63,419 nt of DNA, taken from contig WRMN01000009.1 of assembly GCA_009777095.1 (NCBI GenBank), positions 1 through 63,419 on the forward strand, read 5' to 3'. Under the pieces are notes generated by a model that had not been told where the DNA came from, searched no databases, and saw only the letters and a list, made by a program, of their open reading frames with translations. This DNA is from Bacteroidales bacterium. GTDB lineage: Bacteria > Bacteroidota > Bacteroidia > Bacteroidales > UBA932. Positions 34,959 through 43,912 of the stretch are shown here, in pieces (the first letter of the stretch is position 1; every line of letters starts with the position of its first letter). A program made the position numbers and the translations under genes.

Positions 34959-35822
34959 TTAATCCACATCATTGAAAACGCTTTTGTTGCCGAATAGGGG
35001 CAAGAGACGGCGGTATTGTTCGACTTTTGCTTGATTCTTTTCACGCTCATAGCAGTAAATTTGCATCTCTAACAGGTATAAAAGCGCATCGGTATTGGGT
35101 TTAGGTCGGTAATAATGTTCTTTCGGTGTTATCTTAGCACGGTTGAAGTAAAGATCTATGTCCTTTTGGAATACTTTAGCGCCCTGATGAAAGACATGCA
35201 GATAAAATAGTACTTCATTATTGTCGCCGCTATAAGCCGTTATAAAACTGTTAGGCATACACACAGCCTGTAAGGGCAGTCCGGCCTGTTGCCCTACGTG
35301 AAGATAAAGCAGGGTAAGCGCTACGGGATTTCCCATGCGTGATTCAATAACATTGTTGATATAATTATATTTCGGCTGAAAAATATCATTATTCAACAAG
35401 CGGAAATGATGCTGTCGGAAGAAGAAAAAATCTAAGGTTTTGACCTTTTCTTCGGGCGGCATATTATCCTGCAAATTAATCCACACATCTTTGCAAATAT
35501 CATTGACGACTGTTTGCATATCTTCCAAGTGCAGCTTGGGATAAGTCTGTTTTGCCAACCAATAGGCGCCTTCGAGCAGGTTGTGGTATCGGTGTCCTAT
35601 CCAATTTTCCAAGCCTTGCGCGGCAAGTGTCGATTGCAGGTAGAGAAGTATATCTGTTATGCGTTCTTGCTGCAAATCATTGGCCGTAGATTCCCAAGCC
35701 CTTTCTAATATGGGGATTAGGGTCGGTCCCTGTTCTATAAGACGGGCGGAAATATGCGCATAAACCTTGTGGTCGGGGTCTTCCAATAAATGAATTAAGC
35801 TGTCTATTTCTTTAGGCTTCAA
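34959..35822 (-). CDS. SirB1/transglutaminase-core-like protein
   Basis: This 287-residue cytosolic protein matches the transglutaminase-like 'Transglut_core2'/SirB1 family. The N-terminal helical part (LIHLLEDPDHKVYAHISAR) is followed by TLDFFFFRQHHFRLL and NVIESRMGNPVALTLLYLHV. The QAGLPLQAVCMPNSFITAY block follows, where the family has a Cys in some members. Its biochemical role is not established. It overlaps the end of the upstream phosphorylase gene by 11 bases, so the two are translated from one message. Confidence 0.75.
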   Translation of the reverse strand: MKPKEIDSLIHLLEDPDHKVYAHISARLIEQGPTLIPILERAWESTANDLQQERITDILLYLQSTLAAQGLENWIGHRYHNLLEGAYWLAKQTYPKLHLEDMQTVVNDICKDVWINLQDNMPPEEKVKTLDFFFFRQHHFRLLNNDIFQPKYNYINNVIESRMGNPVALTLLYLHVGQQAGLPLQAVCMPNSFITAYSGDNNEVLFYLHVFHQGAKVFQKDIDLYFNRAKITPKEHYYRPKPNTDALLYLLEMQIYCYEREKNQAKVEQYRRLLPLFGNKSVFNDVD

Positions 35823-36705
35823 GCGTAGCTAATTTATCAAGTACTTTCTGAATAAGATCGTTCATCGAATTGTTAGACTGATGATCGGCCTTGTAGTTAC
35901 TGTCGGTAGTTTGCAATATGCGGTTGGCGATAATGTAGCAAACCGTAGTTGCCTCATGGCCTAATAAATGCCCTAAACCGGCTAAGGCAGAGCTTTCCAT
36001 CTCGTAGTTGGTAATCATCTTACCCTTGTGTTGAAATGTATTGATTTTTGCATTCATGTCGGGGTCGGCGAGGGGCAAACGCACGACACGGCCTTGCGGA
36101 CCGAAAAAGCCCGGCGAGGAAATGGTCATGCCTTCCACACAGAAATCTCTGAACAGGGCATTCAGCTTTTCCGAGGATTTGACAAAATAAGGAAAGGCAA
36201 GGCGCGGAGTCCATTGCATGTGCGCCATAAAAGCCTCTTCAAAATCGTGTAAACTGATTTCTTCACGGCCGGCATAGTAGTTCAACGTATTGTCGAAGCC
36301 TACGGAAATTTCCGATAACAGGTAGTTGCCCATGGTGATATGATCTTGCATGGAACCGGAAGTGCCGATGCGCACCATATTAAGTTTTCGGTGTATCGGT
36401 TTTATTTCACGGGTGGTGAAGTCCACATTAGCCAAGGCGTCTAACTCGGTTACCACGATGTCGATATTGTCAGTTCCCATGCCGGTTGACATGGCTGTCA
36501 TTCGCCTGCCTTTATAGACTCCGGTGATAGTTACTATTTCGCGATTGGAAACGGTAAATTCCTGAGAATCAAAGAAATCTGCAACAACAGGCACTCTGGC
36601 CGGGTCGCCTACAAGTATAATATGGTCGGCTAACTGTTCGGGTTTCAGGTGAAGATGGTAAATAGAACCATCGGGGTTAATTAGAAGTTCTGATGCGGGA
36701 ATCAT
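35812..36705 (-). CDS. Nucleoside phosphorylase (uridine phosphorylase-like)
   Basis: This 297-residue protein belongs to the PNP/UDP phosphorylase family: HIILVGDPARVPVVADFF near the start, TGMGTDNIDIVVTELDAL, MVRIGTSGSM in the phosphate site, and NYEMESSALAGLGHLLGHEA in the nucleoside site. It cleaves a nucleoside with phosphate to ribose-1-phosphate and base. The substrate is probably uridine or a related pyrimidine nucleoside. The upstream region holds seven tandem ATGCT units and a heptamer array instead of a clear promoter. Confidence 0.88.
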   Translation of the reverse strand: MIPASELLINPDGSIYHLHLKPEQLADHIILVGDPARVPVVADFFDSQEFTVSNREIVTITGVYKGRRMTAMSTGMGTDNIDIVVTELDALANVDFTTREIKPIHRKLNMVRIGTSGSMQDHITMGNYLLSEISVGFDNTLNYYAGREEISLHDFEEAFMAHMQWTPRLAFPYFVKSSEKLNALFRDFCVEGMTISSPGFFGPQGRVVRLPLADPDMNAKINTFQHKGKMITNYEMESSALAGLGHLLGHEATTVCYIIANRILQTTDSNYKADHQSNNSMNDLIQKVLDKLATLEA

Positions 36706-36750
36706 GAGGATTTATTATTTATGAGTTATTTGTTTATTTGTTTATTTGTT

Positions 36751-36785
36751 ATGCTATGCTATGCTATGCTATGCTATGCTATGCT
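36751..36785. repeat. ATGCT pentamer x7
   Basis: Seven exact tandem copies of ATGCT lie 46 bp upstream of the phosphorylase start codon. They are preceded by TGTTTATT-type imperfect repeats at 36728-36750. Pure pentamer tracts are prone to slippage, so copy number may vary and change the spacing of any promoter there. Confidence 0.95.
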
Positions 36786-36794
36786 ATATTCATT

Positions 36795-36857
36795 AATCAC
36801 TAACCACTAATCACTAATCACTAACCACTAACCACTAACCACTAATCACTAACCGCT
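36795..36857. repeat. AAYCACT heptamer x9, running into the kdsA tail
   Basis: Eight copies of AATCACT or AACCACT and one diverged copy (AACCGCT) are arranged in tandem. On the minus strand the last copies encode the final residues and stop codon of kdsA (LLAVSD then TAG at 36842-36844). It fills the whole space between kdsA and the ATGCT tract. Confidence 0.95.
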
Positions 36858-37669
36858 AACAAAGCTTTACGCAGTTCTGCGAGGCGGGAGAGGAGGTCGG
36901 GTAATTCAGCTAAAGGCAGCATATTGGCGCCGTCCGACAAGGCCTTGCTTGGCGTGGGGTGGGTTTCGATGAACAAGCCATCGACTCCTACGGCAATACC
37001 GGCGCGGGCTAAGGTTTCTATCAGGGCGGGTTTGCCGCCGGTAACGCCGCTGCTTTGGTTGGGTTGTTGCAGGGAGTGGGTAATATCGAGCACCACAGGG
37101 TGGCCGATTTGCTGCATTTCGGGAATACCGCGGAAATCCACCACCAAATCATAATAGCCGAACTGCGTTCCGCGCTCGGTAAGCATCACATTAGGATTGC
37201 CCTGTTCTTTGACCTTATTGGCGGCAAATTGCATGGATTCGGGTGCTAAAAACTGACCTTTCTTAATGTTTACTACCTTGCCGGTTCTTGCAGCTGCTAC
37301 CAACAGGTCGGTTTGTCGGCAAAGGAAGGCGGGGATTTGCAGTATGTCTATATCGAAAGAAGCGGCTTCGGCAGCCTCTTTCGGCGAATGAATGTCGGTA
37401 ACTACCGGAATATTGTATGCTTGCCGCAGTTTTTGGAGAATAGCCAAGCCTTTCTCGTCGCCAATACCGGTAAAGGAGTCGCTGCGCGAGCGGTTGGCCT
37501 TACGATAGGAGGCTTTAAAAACGTAAGGAATTTGCAGTTTATCGCACAATTCCGAGATATGTCCCGCCACGTCCATGCAGAGTTGCTCGCTTTCAATCAC
37601 GCAGGGCCCTGCCAGTAAGAAAAAATTGCGGGAATCGGCGTGGCGCAAAGAAGGGATATTGGGTAACAT
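36842..37669 (-). CDS. kdsA: 3-deoxy-8-phosphooctulonate synthase
   Basis: This 275-residue enzyme has the KdsA signatures: LLAGPCVIESEQLCMDV, VFKASYRKANRSRSDSF, TDIHSPKEAAEAA, LQIPAFLCRQTDLL, VNIKKGQFLAP and MLTERGTQFGYYDLVVDF. It condenses arabinose-5-phosphate with PEP to make KDO-8-phosphate for lipopolysaccharide. The C-terminal LLAVSD and its stop are supplied by the heptamer repeat. A minus-strand TATCTTTG (37692-37699) 23 bp upstream of the start is a likely -7 box. Confidence 0.95.
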   Translation of the reverse strand: MLPNIPSLRHADSRNFFLLAGPCVIESEQLCMDVAGHISELCDKLQIPYVFKASYRKANRSRSDSFTGIGDEKGLAILQKLRQAYNIPVVTDIHSPKEAAEAASFDIDILQIPAFLCRQTDLLVAAARTGKVVNIKKGQFLAPESMQFAANKVKEQGNPNVMLTERGTQFGYYDLVVDFRGIPEMQQIGHPVVLDITHSLQQPNQSSGVTGGKPALIETLARAGIAVGVDGLFIETHPTPSKALSDGANMLPLAELPDLLSRLAELRKALLAVSD

Positions 37670-37776
37670 AGTTGTCGAATTAAATAAACTGCAAAGATAG
37701 TGATTTTTCTTGAATCGTTGAATTGTTTAAGCCCAAAGGTTAGTACATGGCACAAATTAATTTGTCAGGTAACATC

Positions 37777-39252
37777 TTAAAGCAACGGTGAGAGCAGGCG
37801 GGAAAAGCCTTCGAGTAATTTGCGCCAAAGTTTGCGGCGCTCCCATCGCTTGCGGCGCACCAAGCGGCTGTTCTTAAAATCTTTCTCTATTTGCTCCTCC
37901 AATCGGGCGGTGATTTCCTTATCGTAAATCATGGCCGATATTTCAAAATTATGTTCAAAGCTGCGGCTGTCCATATTGGCCGAGCCAATGGCGGCAAAAC
38001 TTCCGTCCACCGTAATAACCTTGGAGTGATTAAAACCGTTTTTATAAAGATATATTTTCACACCGGCTTGCAGCAATTCCGATATATATGACATCGTACT
38101 CCAGTAGGTGAACTTGGCGTCCGATTTTTTAGGAAGCATCAAGCGTACGTCCACGCCACTGAGCGAGGCTATTTTTATAGCCGAAAGAATAGTGTCGGCG
38201 GGCGTAAAGTAAGGTGTCAAGATGTAAATATGTTCTTTAGCCTTGGTAATGGCCGAAAAATAGGCTTGCATGATACTTGCCCAATCGCTGTCGGGGCCTG
38301 AGGGTACTATTTGTACGTACTGGTCGCTATTGGTATTGGCAGACGGATAGTAACGAGGCCGTTGCCCTAATTGCTTTTTACTGGCAAAAAACCAGTCGAG
38401 CAGAAAACTTGCCTGCAGGGAATGTACCGCTTGGCCTTCTATGCGTAAATGCGTGTCGCGCCAAGCGCCGTAATCAAGGCCGTGCATGTAACGGTCGGCG
38501 ATGTTAATACCGCCCAGAAAACCGATTGTCCCATCAACTACCAATATCTTACGGTGATTACGGTAGTTGAGGGTACGCGACAACCAAGGGAAAGCTACTT
38601 TGGCAAAGGAATAGACCTCAACGCCTGCCGCCTTAAGTTCTCTGATATAACGCCGCGGCAAATACCTGCTTCCCACACTGTCAAACATCAAACGAACCTC
38701 AACTCCGTCCTCTGATTTTTGTATCAACAAGTCTTTAAATTCATTGCCTATAGTATCGTCTTCTATAATGTACGAGAGCAAATGAATGCTGTCTTTAGCC
38801 TCAGCAATGCATTCTTTCATGGCAGCAAAGGTATCGCGGCCGTTGTGAAACACTTCTACGCGGTTGTTGCCGGTAAGCAAGGCCCGACTGTTGTTCAGCA
38901 ATAGCGTGATAATATTCTTATGTTCCGCCACTTTATTTACCTGCTCCCAATCGGTGATATTCAACTGCATGATTTGCTTTTTTCCCAGACTATCCATAAC
39001 AGCGGCGTCGCGAAGGCCTTTGCGGCTATATATTTTCCGTTTACGGTAATTTTGTCCGAAAAGGAGGTAGAGAAAAATACCGAGATAGGGCAGCAAAATA
39101 ATTACGATTATCCATGATAGTGTCTTTATCGGGTCTAAATGGCTCAACAGCAAAAATACAATGATAATTAATGCTGCAAGAAAACTGATGCCCCACAACA
39201 GCAATACCCAATTAGACTGAAGCCATAAACCTAAGAGATAGAAAAAATCCAT
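37777..39252 (-). CDS. cls: Cardiolipin synthase (phospholipase D superfamily)
   Basis: This 491-residue membrane enzyme has two N-terminal membrane segments (about 12-34 and 42-62). Two HKD-type motifs follow: NHRKILVVDGTIGFLGGIN at about 235-255 and NHSKVITVDGSFAAIGSANM at about 410-430. It joins phosphatidyl groups to form cardiolipin in the inner membrane. It follows the S46 peptidase gene by only 3 bp on the same strand. The gap 37670-37776 holds the kdsA upstream region. Confidence 0.93.
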   Translation of the reverse strand: MDFFYLLGLWLQSNWVLLLWGISFLAALIIIVFLLLSHLDPIKTLSWIIVIILLPYLGIFLYLLFGQNYRKRKIYSRKGLRDAAVMDSLGKKQIMQLNITDWEQVNKVAEHKNIITLLLNNSRALLTGNNRVEVFHNGRDTFAAMKECIAEAKDSIHLLSYIIEDDTIGNEFKDLLIQKSEDGVEVRLMFDSVGSRYLPRRYIRELKAAGVEVYSFAKVAFPWLSRTLNYRNHRKILVVDGTIGFLGGINIADRYMHGLDYGAWRDTHLRIEGQAVHSLQASFLLDWFFASKKQLGQRPRYYPSANTNSDQYVQIVPSGPDSDWASIMQAYFSAITKAKEHIYILTPYFTPADTILSAIKIASLSGVDVRLMLPKKSDAKFTYWSTMSYISELLQAGVKIYLYKNGFNHSKVITVDGSFAAIGSANMDSRSFEHNFEISAMIYDKEITARLEEQIEKDFKNSRLVRRKRWERRKLWRKLLEGFSRLLSPLL

Positions 39253-39255
39253 ATT

Positions 39256-41379
39256 CTATTCAACAAAAATCATTTCATCTAATAAATACCCTGCATCGGC
39301 TAACTTATCCATCACAAATAGCGCATAGCGAATATCCAAAGCTATATTTCGGCATATTTCCGAATCATATACTACATCGCTCATCGTACTTTCCCATGTG
39401 CGGTCGAAATTCAGACCAATGAGATGGCCATCGCCGTTCAGCACCGGACTGCCCGAGTTACCGCCGGAGGTATGGTTGTTGGCCAAAAATCCTACAGGTA
39501 TTGTTCCGTCTACCGCCCAGCGGCCGTAGTCTTTGGCGGCATACAAGTCGCGCAGTTTCTGCGGAATATCGTAATCATATATATCGGGATTATCTTTCTG
39601 CATAATGCCTTCAATGGTCGATTGCGGCAGGTAATACACGGCATCGGCAGGCTTGTAACCGCTCACCTTACCGTAAGCAATGCGAATGGTAGAATTTGCA
39701 TCGGGATAGAAAGGGCGCTCCGATTGAAAAGCCATTAATCCGCGCATATAAGCACGATACAGGGTTTCAATCTGACTATTCAACGCATTATAAGGTTTTT
39801 CTACCTTTTCCTTATAGAAATCGTTACTTTCGCGGTACAGGGAAAATATCGGGTCTTTGTTCAACTGCTTTGCTATTTCCTCCGGCGATAGGCGCAGCAA
39901 TTTTTCTACCTTATCACGATGAGTAAAGAGGGTAGAGGCGTAAAGACTTGCCGTCCACTTAGCCATGTCGTGCCTGTAATCTTTATAGGCCCTTTCAACA
40001 ACAGGAGAGGTGAGGCCTTTTGGAACATGTTTAACATATTCGCTGAGCAAAACCTCGAAGCATTGTTGATCGATGGCTTGTACGTAGTTTTTAAAAAAAT
40101 CATCGGAAACGCTTTTGAGTCTTTGGATAAGGGAATCTGTGCTCAGCTTTTTTCCTTCGGCAAAAGGCAGAAAATTAGCCGCAAAACGTATCAATTCGTT
40201 AGCATTAAAGGCCTCTGTCTGATAGTCGCGGACAAAGGCGTAAGTATCAATTTCGGCATATAGTTTGGAAAACTGCGTTACCAAAGCGGCATATTCAGGT
40301 TTATCCGCTGCCCAAAGGGTGAATGCCTGCTCTGTTTGTTTTTTCTTCTCCACTGTTTTCAGGCGAACTACGCCGCTTAATTCACCCTGCCATTTCTTCC
40401 AAGCATTGGCTACAGAGGCTTGTTTAGCGGCATATTTAATGCGGATACCCGCGTCTTTGGCCATTTCGGCCTGCATAATATCCAAGCGAAGGGTGCGTAA
40501 CCGAATTTTGGCAGGATTACCGCGCTCGGCCAAATATTTTACGGCTTCCGAAAAAAGGTATTCGCTGGTTCGCGCCGGATAACCGTAAATAAAGGTAAAA
40601 TCGTTCTCCTGTACGCCCTTCAGCGAAATTTTCAGAAATTGTTTAGGCTGATAAGGTACATTGTCTTTGGAATAGGGGGCAGGATTATTGTCTTTATCGG
40701 CATAGATGCGGAAAAGAGAGAAGTCGCCGGTATGCCGCGGCCATATCCAGTTATCGGTATCGCCGCCGAACTTGCCGATAGAGGAGGGCGGAGCGCCCAC
40801 TAAGCGGATATCTTCGTAGATTTTATACACAAACAGGAAATATTGATTTCCGTAATACAAGGCATCTACTGTGGCTCTTATCCACTTTTCGGCTACGGCG
40901 TTTTTGATGATTTTAGCGCGATTGGCATCTATTACTTTTTTGCGGGTGGCCTCGTCCATTTCGCTGCTAAGGCCTTCCAATACCTGTTCGGTCACATCTT
41001 CCATATATTGAAGAAATTTTACCGTGAGGCCTTTGTTCGGTAACTCATCGCTCAGATTTTTAGCCCAGAACCCGTCTTTCAGATAATCGTGCTCCGGAGA
41101 ACTGTGCGACTGTATCTGTGAAAATCCGCAGTGGTGATTGGTGAAAATCAGCCCCTTGTCCGATACTAAATTGGCGGTACAGCCATTGCCGAACTGCACA
41201 ATGGCATCTTTCAGGCAAGCCTGATTCACGCTGTAAAGGTCGGCAGCCGACAACCTTAGCCCCTTGTCTTGCATGTCGATAATACGCGCTTCGATGAGCG
41301 AGGGCAGCCACATACCTTCATCAGCCCTTGATACCGCACAGGCAGCCGCTAAGCCAAGAATAAGTACAATTTTTTTCAT
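39256..41379 (-). CDS. S46 family dipeptidyl-peptidase, DPP11-like
   Basis: I start at the Met at 41379, which gives a signal peptide MKKIVLILGLAAACAVSRA; six residues more would come from the Met at 41397. The mature protein opens ADEGMWLP as S46 enzymes do. The serine-protease triad blocks are FTNHHCGFSQIQ (His), DTDNWIWPRHTGDFS (Asp) and TSGGNSGSPVLNG (Ser). The specificity position reads GLNFDRTWES, with Arg where DPP7 has Gly, so Asp/Glu specificity (DPP11 type) is likely. It acts in the periplasm, releasing dipeptides for amino-acid fermentation. Confidence 0.9.
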   Translation of the reverse strand: MKKIVLILGLAAACAVSRADEGMWLPSLIEARIIDMQDKGLRLSAADLYSVNQACLKDAIVQFGNGCTANLVSDKGLIFTNHHCGFSQIQSHSSPEHDYLKDGFWAKNLSDELPNKGLTVKFLQYMEDVTEQVLEGLSSEMDEATRKKVIDANRAKIIKNAVAEKWIRATVDALYYGNQYFLFVYKIYEDIRLVGAPPSSIGKFGGDTDNWIWPRHTGDFSLFRIYADKDNNPAPYSKDNVPYQPKQFLKISLKGVQENDFTFIYGYPARTSEYLFSEAVKYLAERGNPAKIRLRTLRLDIMQAEMAKDAGIRIKYAAKQASVANAWKKWQGELSGVVRLKTVEKKKQTEQAFTLWAADKPEYAALVTQFSKLYAEIDTYAFVRDYQTEAFNANELIRFAANFLPFAEGKKLSTDSLIQRLKSVSDDFFKNYVQAIDQQCFEVLLSEYVKHVPKGLTSPVVERAYKDYRHDMAKWTASLYASTLFTHRDKVEKLLRLSPEEIAKQLNKDPIFSLYRESNDFYKEKVEKPYNALNSQIETLYRAYMRGLMAFQSERPFYPDANSTIRIAYGKVSGYKPADAVYYLPQSTIEGIMQKDNPDIYDYDIPQKLRDLYAAKDYGRWAVDGTIPVGFLANNHTSGGNSGSPVLNGDGHLIGLNFDRTWESTMSDVVYDSEICRNIALDIRYALFVMDKLADAGYLLDEMIFVE

Positions 41380-41405
41380 ACTATATATTATGTTCATAAT
41401 TTTAG

Positions 41406-41454
41406 CAAAAATACAACAAATTTTTGAAAAAACCTGAAATTATCATTATCTTTG
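41406..41454. promoter_or_regulatory. Divergent promoters for the S46 peptidase and queD
   Basis: On the plus strand, TTTG (41423-41426) and TATCTTTG (41447-41454) are 20 bp apart ahead of queD at 41487. On the minus strand, TATTTTTG (complement of 41406-41413) lies 26 bp before the chosen start of the peptidase. No preQ1-like structure is visible in the short queD leader. Confidence 0.55.
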
Positions 41455-41486
41455 CGAGGAAAGTAAAGTGAATTAAGTCAACCGCT

Positions 41487-41819
41487 ATGTACTACACAAA
41501 AAAAACAATAGAAATTTCGGCGAGCCACTGTTTGAAGCTGAATTACGAAAGTAAATGCCAACACCTGCATGGGCATAACTGGATAATCACTGTATATTGC
41601 AAGTCGGACAAATTAGATGAAAACGGCATGGTGGCCGATTTTTCTGTTATAAGTCAACAAATCAAGCAGCGGCTCGACCATAAAAACCTCAACGAGGTAT
41701 TTGATTTCAACCCAACGGCGGAAAATATTGCCCGCTGGATTGTTGAAAATATGCCCAACTGTTATAAGGCAGAGGTGCAGGAATCACAGGGAAACACGGC
41801 CTGTTATGAAAGAGATTAG
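41487..41819 (+). CDS. queD: 6-carboxytetrahydropterin synthase
   Basis: This 110-residue protein has the QueD/PTPS pattern: ISASHCLKLNYESKCQHLHG, then HNW, with the zinc-binding His residues and active-site Cys. DHKNLNEVFDFNPTAENIAR and a C-terminal VQESQGNTACYE with the catalytic Glu follow. It makes 6-carboxytetrahydropterin from dihydroneopterin triphosphate, the second step to queuosine. It overlaps queE by 14 bases. Confidence 0.92.
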   Translation: MYYTKKTIEISASHCLKLNYESKCQHLHGHNWIITVYCKSDKLDENGMVADFSVISQQIKQRLDHKNLNEVFDFNPTAENIARWIVENMPNCYKAEVQESQGNTACYERD

Positions 41820-42378
41820 CTTAAAGGTCAACGAGTTGTTTTACTCCATTCAGGGTGAGGGTGCCAATACCGGCATGTCGGCGGTTTTTATACGTTTGGC
41901 CGACTGCAACCTGCAATGCCCCTTTTGCGATACGCAACACGAGACTTTTTCCGAAATGAGCATAGCCGACATAAAGGCTGAAGTGGAGCAATACAACTGC
42001 CCGAATATTATTTGGACGGGTGGCGAGCCGACCCTGCAATTAACCGATGAGATAGTAGCTTATTTTAAGAAATACTTTCAGTGCATTGAAACCAACGGTA
42101 CAAGGCAAGTTCCCTCAGGAATAGATTATATTGCTTGCAGCGCAAAGGCTCCGCTGGAGTTATTACATAAAAATTTTGAAAAAATAGACGAAATCCGCTG
42201 CCCCATTCAAAAGGGCGATGTCATACCCGAAATAGCCCTCTTGCCTAAGGCGAAACGTTACTATCTCAGTCCTATTGATGCGAGCGCGGAAAATGTAGCC
42301 TACTGCTTGCAACTGATAGCCCAAAACCCCGCTTGGCGGTTGTCGGTTCAGTTGCATAAGTTGCTGGGTGTAAAATAA
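41806..42378 (+). CDS. queE: 7-carboxy-7-deazaguanine synthase
   Basis: I start at ATG 41806, which overlaps the end of queD and gives MKEISLKVNELFYSIQGEGA, the normal QueE opening; upstream Met codons lie inside queD and add unrelated sequence. The protein has 190 residues. The radical-SAM cysteines are in CNLQCPFCDTQHETF (CxxxCxxC), with IWTGGEPTLQL after them. It contracts the pterin ring to carboxy-deazaguanine for queuosine. Its 3' end overlaps the convergent mtaB-like gene by 31 bases. Confidence 0.92.
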   Translation: MKEISLKVNELFYSIQGEGANTGMSAVFIRLADCNLQCPFCDTQHETFSEMSIADIKAEVEQYNCPNIIWTGGEPTLQLTDEIVAYFKKYFQCIETNGTRQVPSGIDYIACSAKAPLELLHKNFEKIDEIRCPIQKGDVIPEIALLPKAKRYYLSPIDASAENVAYCLQLIAQNPAWRLSVQLHKLLGVK

Positions 42379-43775
42379 GCTGTGTCTAACTCCCCCGTCA
42401 TCGTATCCCTCTCCGTAATGCCTGTGGTGCGCACGGAGACTATTTGCCCCGCCAAGGCTGCCTGATAAGGAACTTCGACTTTGAGGTAGTTGCGGGTATA
42501 ACCAAATATCTTGCCATCTTTTCGGGTACTTTCAAACAGTACGGTATCGCAATAGCCGATATGCCGTTCATAAAAAGCCTTATGTAATTTACGAGATAAG
42601 GCGGTCAGTCGTTCCACCCTTCGTTTTTTTTCTATTTCGCTTATTTGTCCCTCAAAAGTGGCGGCGGGCGTTCCGGGGCGGATAGAGTAGGGGAAGATAT
42701 GCAGAAAGGCAGGGGAGAGGCTTTCTAAGAAATTGCAGCTATCTTCAAAGTCTTCCACGCTTTCGCACGGAAAACCTGTAATGACATCTACGCCTATAAA
42801 GGCATGTGACATCACGGCTTTTATTTTCTCTAACCGTCGGGCAAAAAGCTCGCGGGTATAGCGCCGCCGCATCAAACCAAGGATTTTGTTATTTCCCGAC
42901 TGCAGGGGAATATGAAAATGAGGCAATATTTTTTCGGACCCTGCTATCCAATCTATCATTTCTTCGGTAAGCAGGTTAGGCTCAATGGAAGATATGCGGT
43001 AGCGCTCAATCCCTTCTACCTCGTGCAAGGCTTTCAACAGGTCAAAAAAGTTTTCGTTGGTGCTTTTGCCGAAATCGCCGATATTAACGCCGGTAAGCAC
43101 TATTTCCTTGAGGCCTTGCGCTGCTACGTTTGCAGCGGTTTTCATAAGCTCGGCTATGGCTATATTGCGACTATGGCCGCGCGCCAAAGGTACGGTACAA
43201 TAACTACAGTGATAGTCGCAGCCGTCCTGCACCTTCAAAAACGAGCGGGTGCGGTCGCCGGAGGAAAAGGCAGGGAAGAATGGAGAATTGACAATTGAGA
43301 ATTGAGAATTATCCTCCTTCTTTGAATCTTGATTGCTTCGTTCCTCGCAATGACGATTGAACTTTGAACCTTGCACCTTGATTGCTTCGCCGTCATTGCG
43401 AGGAACGAAGCAATCTACTCCCGCAATGACAATTGAAACTTGAATTTGCGACTTATCTTCTATCACCTTTACTCCCTGCATTTTCGCGTCATTGCGAGGC
43501 TCGCGAAGCGAGTCGAAGCAATCCGGCCGCAGATTGGCGTAGCAGCCGGTAACAATAATTTGCGCTTCAGGGTTTTGCTTGGCTGCACGCCGTATAGCCT
43601 GACGGCCCTTTTTTTCCGCCTCGCCGGTTACAGCACAGGTATTAATCACATAAATATCCGCTCTATGAGAGGCAGGTACCCGAAGGTACTCCTCCTTCGG
43701 AAACTGCCGCGCAATAGTAGAAGTCTCCGAAAAATTAAGTTTACAGCCAAGGGTTATGAAAGCAATTGTTTTCAT
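42348..43775 (-). CDS. MiaB-like tRNA methylthiotransferase (MtaB type) with repeat-derived insert
   Basis: This 475-residue radical-SAM enzyme has the N-terminal UPF0004 domain (TLGCKLNFSETS, INTCAVTGEAEKKGRQAIRR, IVTGCYANLRPD). The radical-SAM core follows (FLKVQDGCDYHCSYCTVPLA), then a C-terminal TRAM-like part. Such enzymes add a methylthio group to t6A37 or a similar tRNA base. Between residues about 88 and 165 lies a segment absent from ordinary relatives of 430-440 residues. It contains CEERSNQ-type words and is encoded by dispersed repeats. The frame stays open, so the protein may tolerate it as a surface loop between the two domains. Confidence 0.82.
   Translation of the reverse strand: MKTIAFITLGCKLNFSETSTIARQFPKEEYLRVPASHRADIYVINTCAVTGEAEKKGRQAIRRAAKQNPEAQIIVTGCYANLRPDCFDSLREPRNDAKMQGVKVIEDKSQIQVSIVIAGVDCFVPRNDGEAIKVQGSKFNRHCEERSNQDSKKEDNSQFSIVNSPFFPAFSSGDRTRSFLKVQDGCDYHCSYCTVPLARGHSRNIAIAELMKTAANVAAQGLKEIVLTGVNIGDFGKSTNENFFDLLKALHEVEGIERYRISSIEPNLLTEEMIDWIAGSEKILPHFHIPLQSGNNKILGLMRRRYTRELFARRLEKIKAVMSHAFIGVDVITGFPCESVEDFEDSCNFLESLSPAFLHIFPYSIRPGTPAATFEGQISEIEKKRRVERLTALSRKLHKAFYERHIGYCDTVLFESTRKDGKIFGYTRNYLKVEVPYQAALAGQIVSVRTTGITERDTMTGELDTAYFTPSNLCN
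43283..43524. repeat. Dispersed repeats inside the mtaB-like gene
   Basis: An AATTGA-type repeat lies at 43283-43312. Copies of the GTCATTGCGAGG...GAAGCAATC repeat follow at 43331-43355, 43381-43416 (a head-to-head pair) and 43487-43524. Between them are TTGAAC/TTGAATC fillers of the same kind. All lie between the codons for the two main domains and keep the frame. The same repeats are intergenic at 31364-31393 and 33307-33358. Confidence 0.85.
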
Positions 43776-43912
43776 TAATTATTAAATACTAATCATTAAT
43801 TACCGGCTAAATGATTATGATACAAAGATACACTTTTTTACCAAAACATAACTAAACTGTAATACTTTTGTAACATCGGAGCCATTACTTTGCAACACGA
43901 AATTTATTGAAA

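Noticed and set aside
36751-36857. CRISPR array
   Set aside because: The units are 5 and 7 bases in direct tandem without spacers, and no cas genes are present.
41455-41486. preQ1 riboswitch ahead of queD
   Set aside because: The leader is only about 30 bases, and no preQ1 pseudoknot-like pattern is visible. The promoter lies right upstream.
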